Below, in pieces: positions 62,286 to 64,000 of a DNA stretch of 64,000 nt. Below the pieces are notes generated by a model. It was not told the DNA's origin, searched no databases, and was given only the letters and a program-made list of their open reading frames with translations. Origin of the DNA: UBA6163 sp041753075 (GTDB lineage Bacteria > Planctomycetota > Planctomycetia > Pirellulales > Pirellulaceae). The first letter of the stretch is position 1. Every line of letters begins with the position of its first letter. The DNA lies in assembly GCA_041753075.1 (NCBI GenBank), contig JBGSVE010000115.1, positions 1 through 64,000 of the forward strand, given 5' to 3'. Position numbers and translations under genes: made by a program.

Positions 62286-63248
62286 GTGTCGCGAACTCCG
62301 ATCAACGAGCTGGTCGAACACCAGACGGTCAGCCAATCGTTTCAGGCTGCCGACAAACAGATTCGAGTCAATCGCCAAGGCGGCAAGTATCTGTTGCTTA
62401 AATTAGCGGACCGTACCAGCACGATCTCCGCGATGGTTTGGAATGCCGACGAACGAATTTTCGATTCGTTTAATCGTGGCGATTTCATTCATTGCGACGG
62501 TCGAACGCAGGTTCACAACGGCAATTTGCAACTGATCCTTACTGAGGTTCAACGGATGGACCCCGCCGAAGTTGACCTCGCCGATTTTGATCGATTTGAT
62601 GCGGGTAAGTCCGATCGTTTGTGCGAACAATTGACCGAGTTATTGGGCGGTTTGAAAGATGTGCATTTGCGCCGACTGGCAATGGCGTTCATCAATGACG
62701 CGGAATTCATGGACCGTTTCCGCATCGCCGCCGCGGCGGTCAGCAATCATCACGCGTACCCTGGCGGCTTGCTCCAGCACACCGTCGATATGATTGAGTT
62801 GGCGCAAATGATCGGTCCGCGGTATCCCCAAGTTGACACCGAGCTGTTGATGACCGGAGCGTTTCTGCACGACATCGGCAAGGTCGAGGAACTGTCTTCC
62901 GGTGGAGTGATTTGTTATACCGATCGTGGCCAATTGGTTGGCCATTTGATAATCGGCGTCCAGATGCTAGGCGAGAAAATTACCGACCTGGAGAACACTG
63001 GCGAATTATTTCCAATGGAAGTCCGGCGGCATCTCGAACACATGATCCTCAGCCATCATGGCCAACTCGAGTACGGCAGTCCCAAGATTCCATTGACGTT
63101 GGAAGCGATTTTGCTTCATCAAATCGACAGTCTCGATGCCAAGATGGCGGCGGCGGTGACGGTGATTGAATCGGACGTTGCCGCCGATGGTCACTGGACC
63201 AACTACAACCCGGCGATGGGCCGTAAGTTATGGAAGCCAAGTCAATGA
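62286..63248 (+). CDS. YhaM-like OB/HD-domain nuclease
   Basis: A 320-residue protein with an N-terminal OB-fold (ISAMVWNADERIFDSFNRGD then FIHCDGRTQVHNGNLQLILT) and a C-terminal HD phosphohydrolase-type domain: SNHHAYPGGLLQHTVDMIEL, TGAFLHDIGKVEELSS and HMILSHHGQLEYGSPK. This arrangement is that of Bacillus YhaM, a 3'-5' exoribonuclease for single-stranded nucleic acids. It starts at GTG 62286 and its stop overlaps the queC start (ATGA). Metal-dependent nuclease activity in RNA turnover is expected but untested. Confidence 0.87.
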   Translation: MSRTPINELVEHQTVSQSFQAADKQIRVNRQGGKYLLLKLADRTSTISAMVWNADERIFDSFNRGDFIHCDGRTQVHNGNLQLILTEVQRMDPAEVDLADFDRFDAGKSDRLCEQLTELLGGLKDVHLRRLAMAFINDAEFMDRFRIAAAAVSNHHAYPGGLLQHTVDMIELAQMIGPRYPQVDTELLMTGAFLHDIGKVEELSSGGVICYTDRGQLVGHLIIGVQMLGEKITDLENTGELFPMEVRRHLEHMILSHHGQLEYGSPKIPLTLEAILLHQIDSLDAKMAAAVTVIESDVAADGHWTNYNPAMGRKLWKPSQ

Positions 63249-63958
63249 GTGCATCGTCGGATCTGTCACCTGCGGTTGTGCTGTTGTCCGGCGGGCTGGA
63301 CAGTGCGACGTGTTTGGGAATCGCGAAAAGCGAGGGGTTTTCTTGCCACGCAATCAGCTTTCGTTACGGCCAGCGACATCAATACGAGCTTGATCGGGCG
63401 GTCGACTTGGCGCGAGTGATGGACGCCGCCTCGCATCGCATCATCGATATCGACTTGGCTCAATTCGGTGGTTCGGCGTTGACGGACATGAACATCGCGG
63501 TGCCCAAAAGCGAATCGGTTGAGGGCATTGGGCATGACATTCCGGTGACTTACGTGCCGGCCCGCAACACCGTGTTTTTGTCGCTCGCGCTCGCGTTTGC
63601 GGAGGTTGTCGCGGCGCGAGATCTTTTCATTGGCGTCAATGCATTGGACTACAGCGGCTATCCCGATTGTCGGCCCGAATTCGTTGCTGCGTTTGAACGG
63701 GTGGCAAATCTTGCGACCAAAGCGTCGATCCAGTCCAACGTGCCGCTGCGAATCCACGCACCGCTGATCGAGTTGACCAAGGCCCAAATCATTGCGCGCG
63801 GTCTCGGCTTGGGCGTTGATTACGCGATGACGATGTCGTGTTATGATCCCGGAGCGGGCGGAGTCGCCTGTGGCCGTTGTGACGCATGTTTGCTCAGGGC
63901 AAAAGGGTTCCAAGAAAATGGGCTTGTCGATCCCGCTTCAAATGTGGGAACACGCTGA
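63245..63958 (+). CDS. queC: 7-cyano-7-deazaguanine synthase
   Basis: ATP-dependent enzyme that forms preQ0 from 7-carboxy-7-deazaguanine, a queuosine precursor. The PP-loop is VVLLSGGLDSATCLGIAK; SFRYGQRHQYELDRA, VYVPARNTVFLSLALAFAEV-like sequence and GVNALDYSGYPDCRPEF follow. The C-terminal zinc-binding cysteines are intact in SCYDPGAGGVACGRCDACLL. It has 237 residues from ATG 63245, whose A overlaps the YhaM-like stop by four bases; an earlier in-frame ATG at 63230 is less likely. No other queuosine gene is visible before the window ends. Confidence 0.95.
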   Translation: MSASSDLSPAVVLLSGGLDSATCLGIAKSEGFSCHAISFRYGQRHQYELDRAVDLARVMDAASHRIIDIDLAQFGGSALTDMNIAVPKSESVEGIGHDIPVTYVPARNTVFLSLALAFAEVVAARDLFIGVNALDYSGYPDCRPEFVAAFERVANLATKASIQSNVPLRIHAPLIELTKAQIIARGLGLGVDYAMTMSCYDPGAGGVACGRCDACLLRAKGFQENGLVDPASNVGTR

Positions 63959-64000
63959 GGCGGTTCGCTGCGGTAACGTGCCGCCGCCCAGGCACGATAC

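Noticed and set aside
63959..64000. Possible further gene after queC
   Set aside because: Only 42 bases remain; no start codon with a ribosome-binding site can be judged.

Overview
The window looks like a piece of a planctomycete chromosome, probably Pirellulales (Rhodopirellula- or Blastopirellula-like). This is inferred from families typical of that group: an SHD1-domain secreted protein, a TIGR03009-type protein, a VPEP-anchored (PEP-CTERM) metalloprotease, several Gfo/Idh/MocA oxidoreductases including two with Tat-type leaders, a sulfatase remnant, a DUF4432 protein and a RDD/SpoIIM/DUF4129/DUF4350/MoxR cluster. No phage, plasmid, transposase, CRISPR, tRNA or rRNA gene was seen. Nearly all of it is ordinary chromosomal coding sequence on both strands, with small gene clusters joined by 1-4 base overlaps.

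Layout. 1-6.8 kb: a fragment at the edge, a decayed polyphosphate kinase 2 gene, then a str operon on the minus strand (rpsL, rpsG, terminator hairpin, fusA) whose last gene is an FHA-GAF-nucleotide cyclase; upstream lies a sulfatase pseudogene. 6.8-19.2 kb: SHD1 protein, serB, a NadD-like/NAD kinase fusion with a GT87-like membrane protein, a Tat-exported oxidoreductase, a siroheme sulfite reductase, acpS-trpS and divergent dapB, and an RDD protein. 19.2-24.5 kb: a TetR-MFP-RND efflux operon with a palindromic operator candidate. 24.7-30.8 kb: six overlapping minus-strand genes (RDD, SpoIIM-like, membrane protein, DUF4129, DUF4350 lipoprotein, MoxR) without the DUF58 protein that often accompanies them. 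30.9-46.6 kb: two SDRs, polA, three genes of unknown function, glmS, a possible methyltransferase-fold protein, a subtilisin-like protease with C-terminal repeats, uvrB. 46.7-54.2 kb: msrB, a palindrome array, a TIGR03009-like protein, a DoxX-like/oxidoreductase pair, an MBOAT acyltransferase and a VPEP metalloprotease. 54.2-59.1 kb: a probable sugar-catabolism module. 59.1-64 kb: argC, a CPBP protease, an RlmM-like methyltransferase, a YhaM-like OB/HD protein and queC in one transcription unit.

Intergenic spaces repeatedly contain inverted-repeat elements: a family ending in TTGTAGAAC/GTTCTACAA, a family built on TTCTACGACGCTCCGCC, a GGTCTGACC hairpin and an array of GGCC-NNN-GGCC palindromes. 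These dispersed elements, the domain fusion, the two pseudogenes and the unknown three-gene cluster are the most unusual content. I found no defence or secondary-metabolite system. All names come from reading motifs by eye; no database search was possible.
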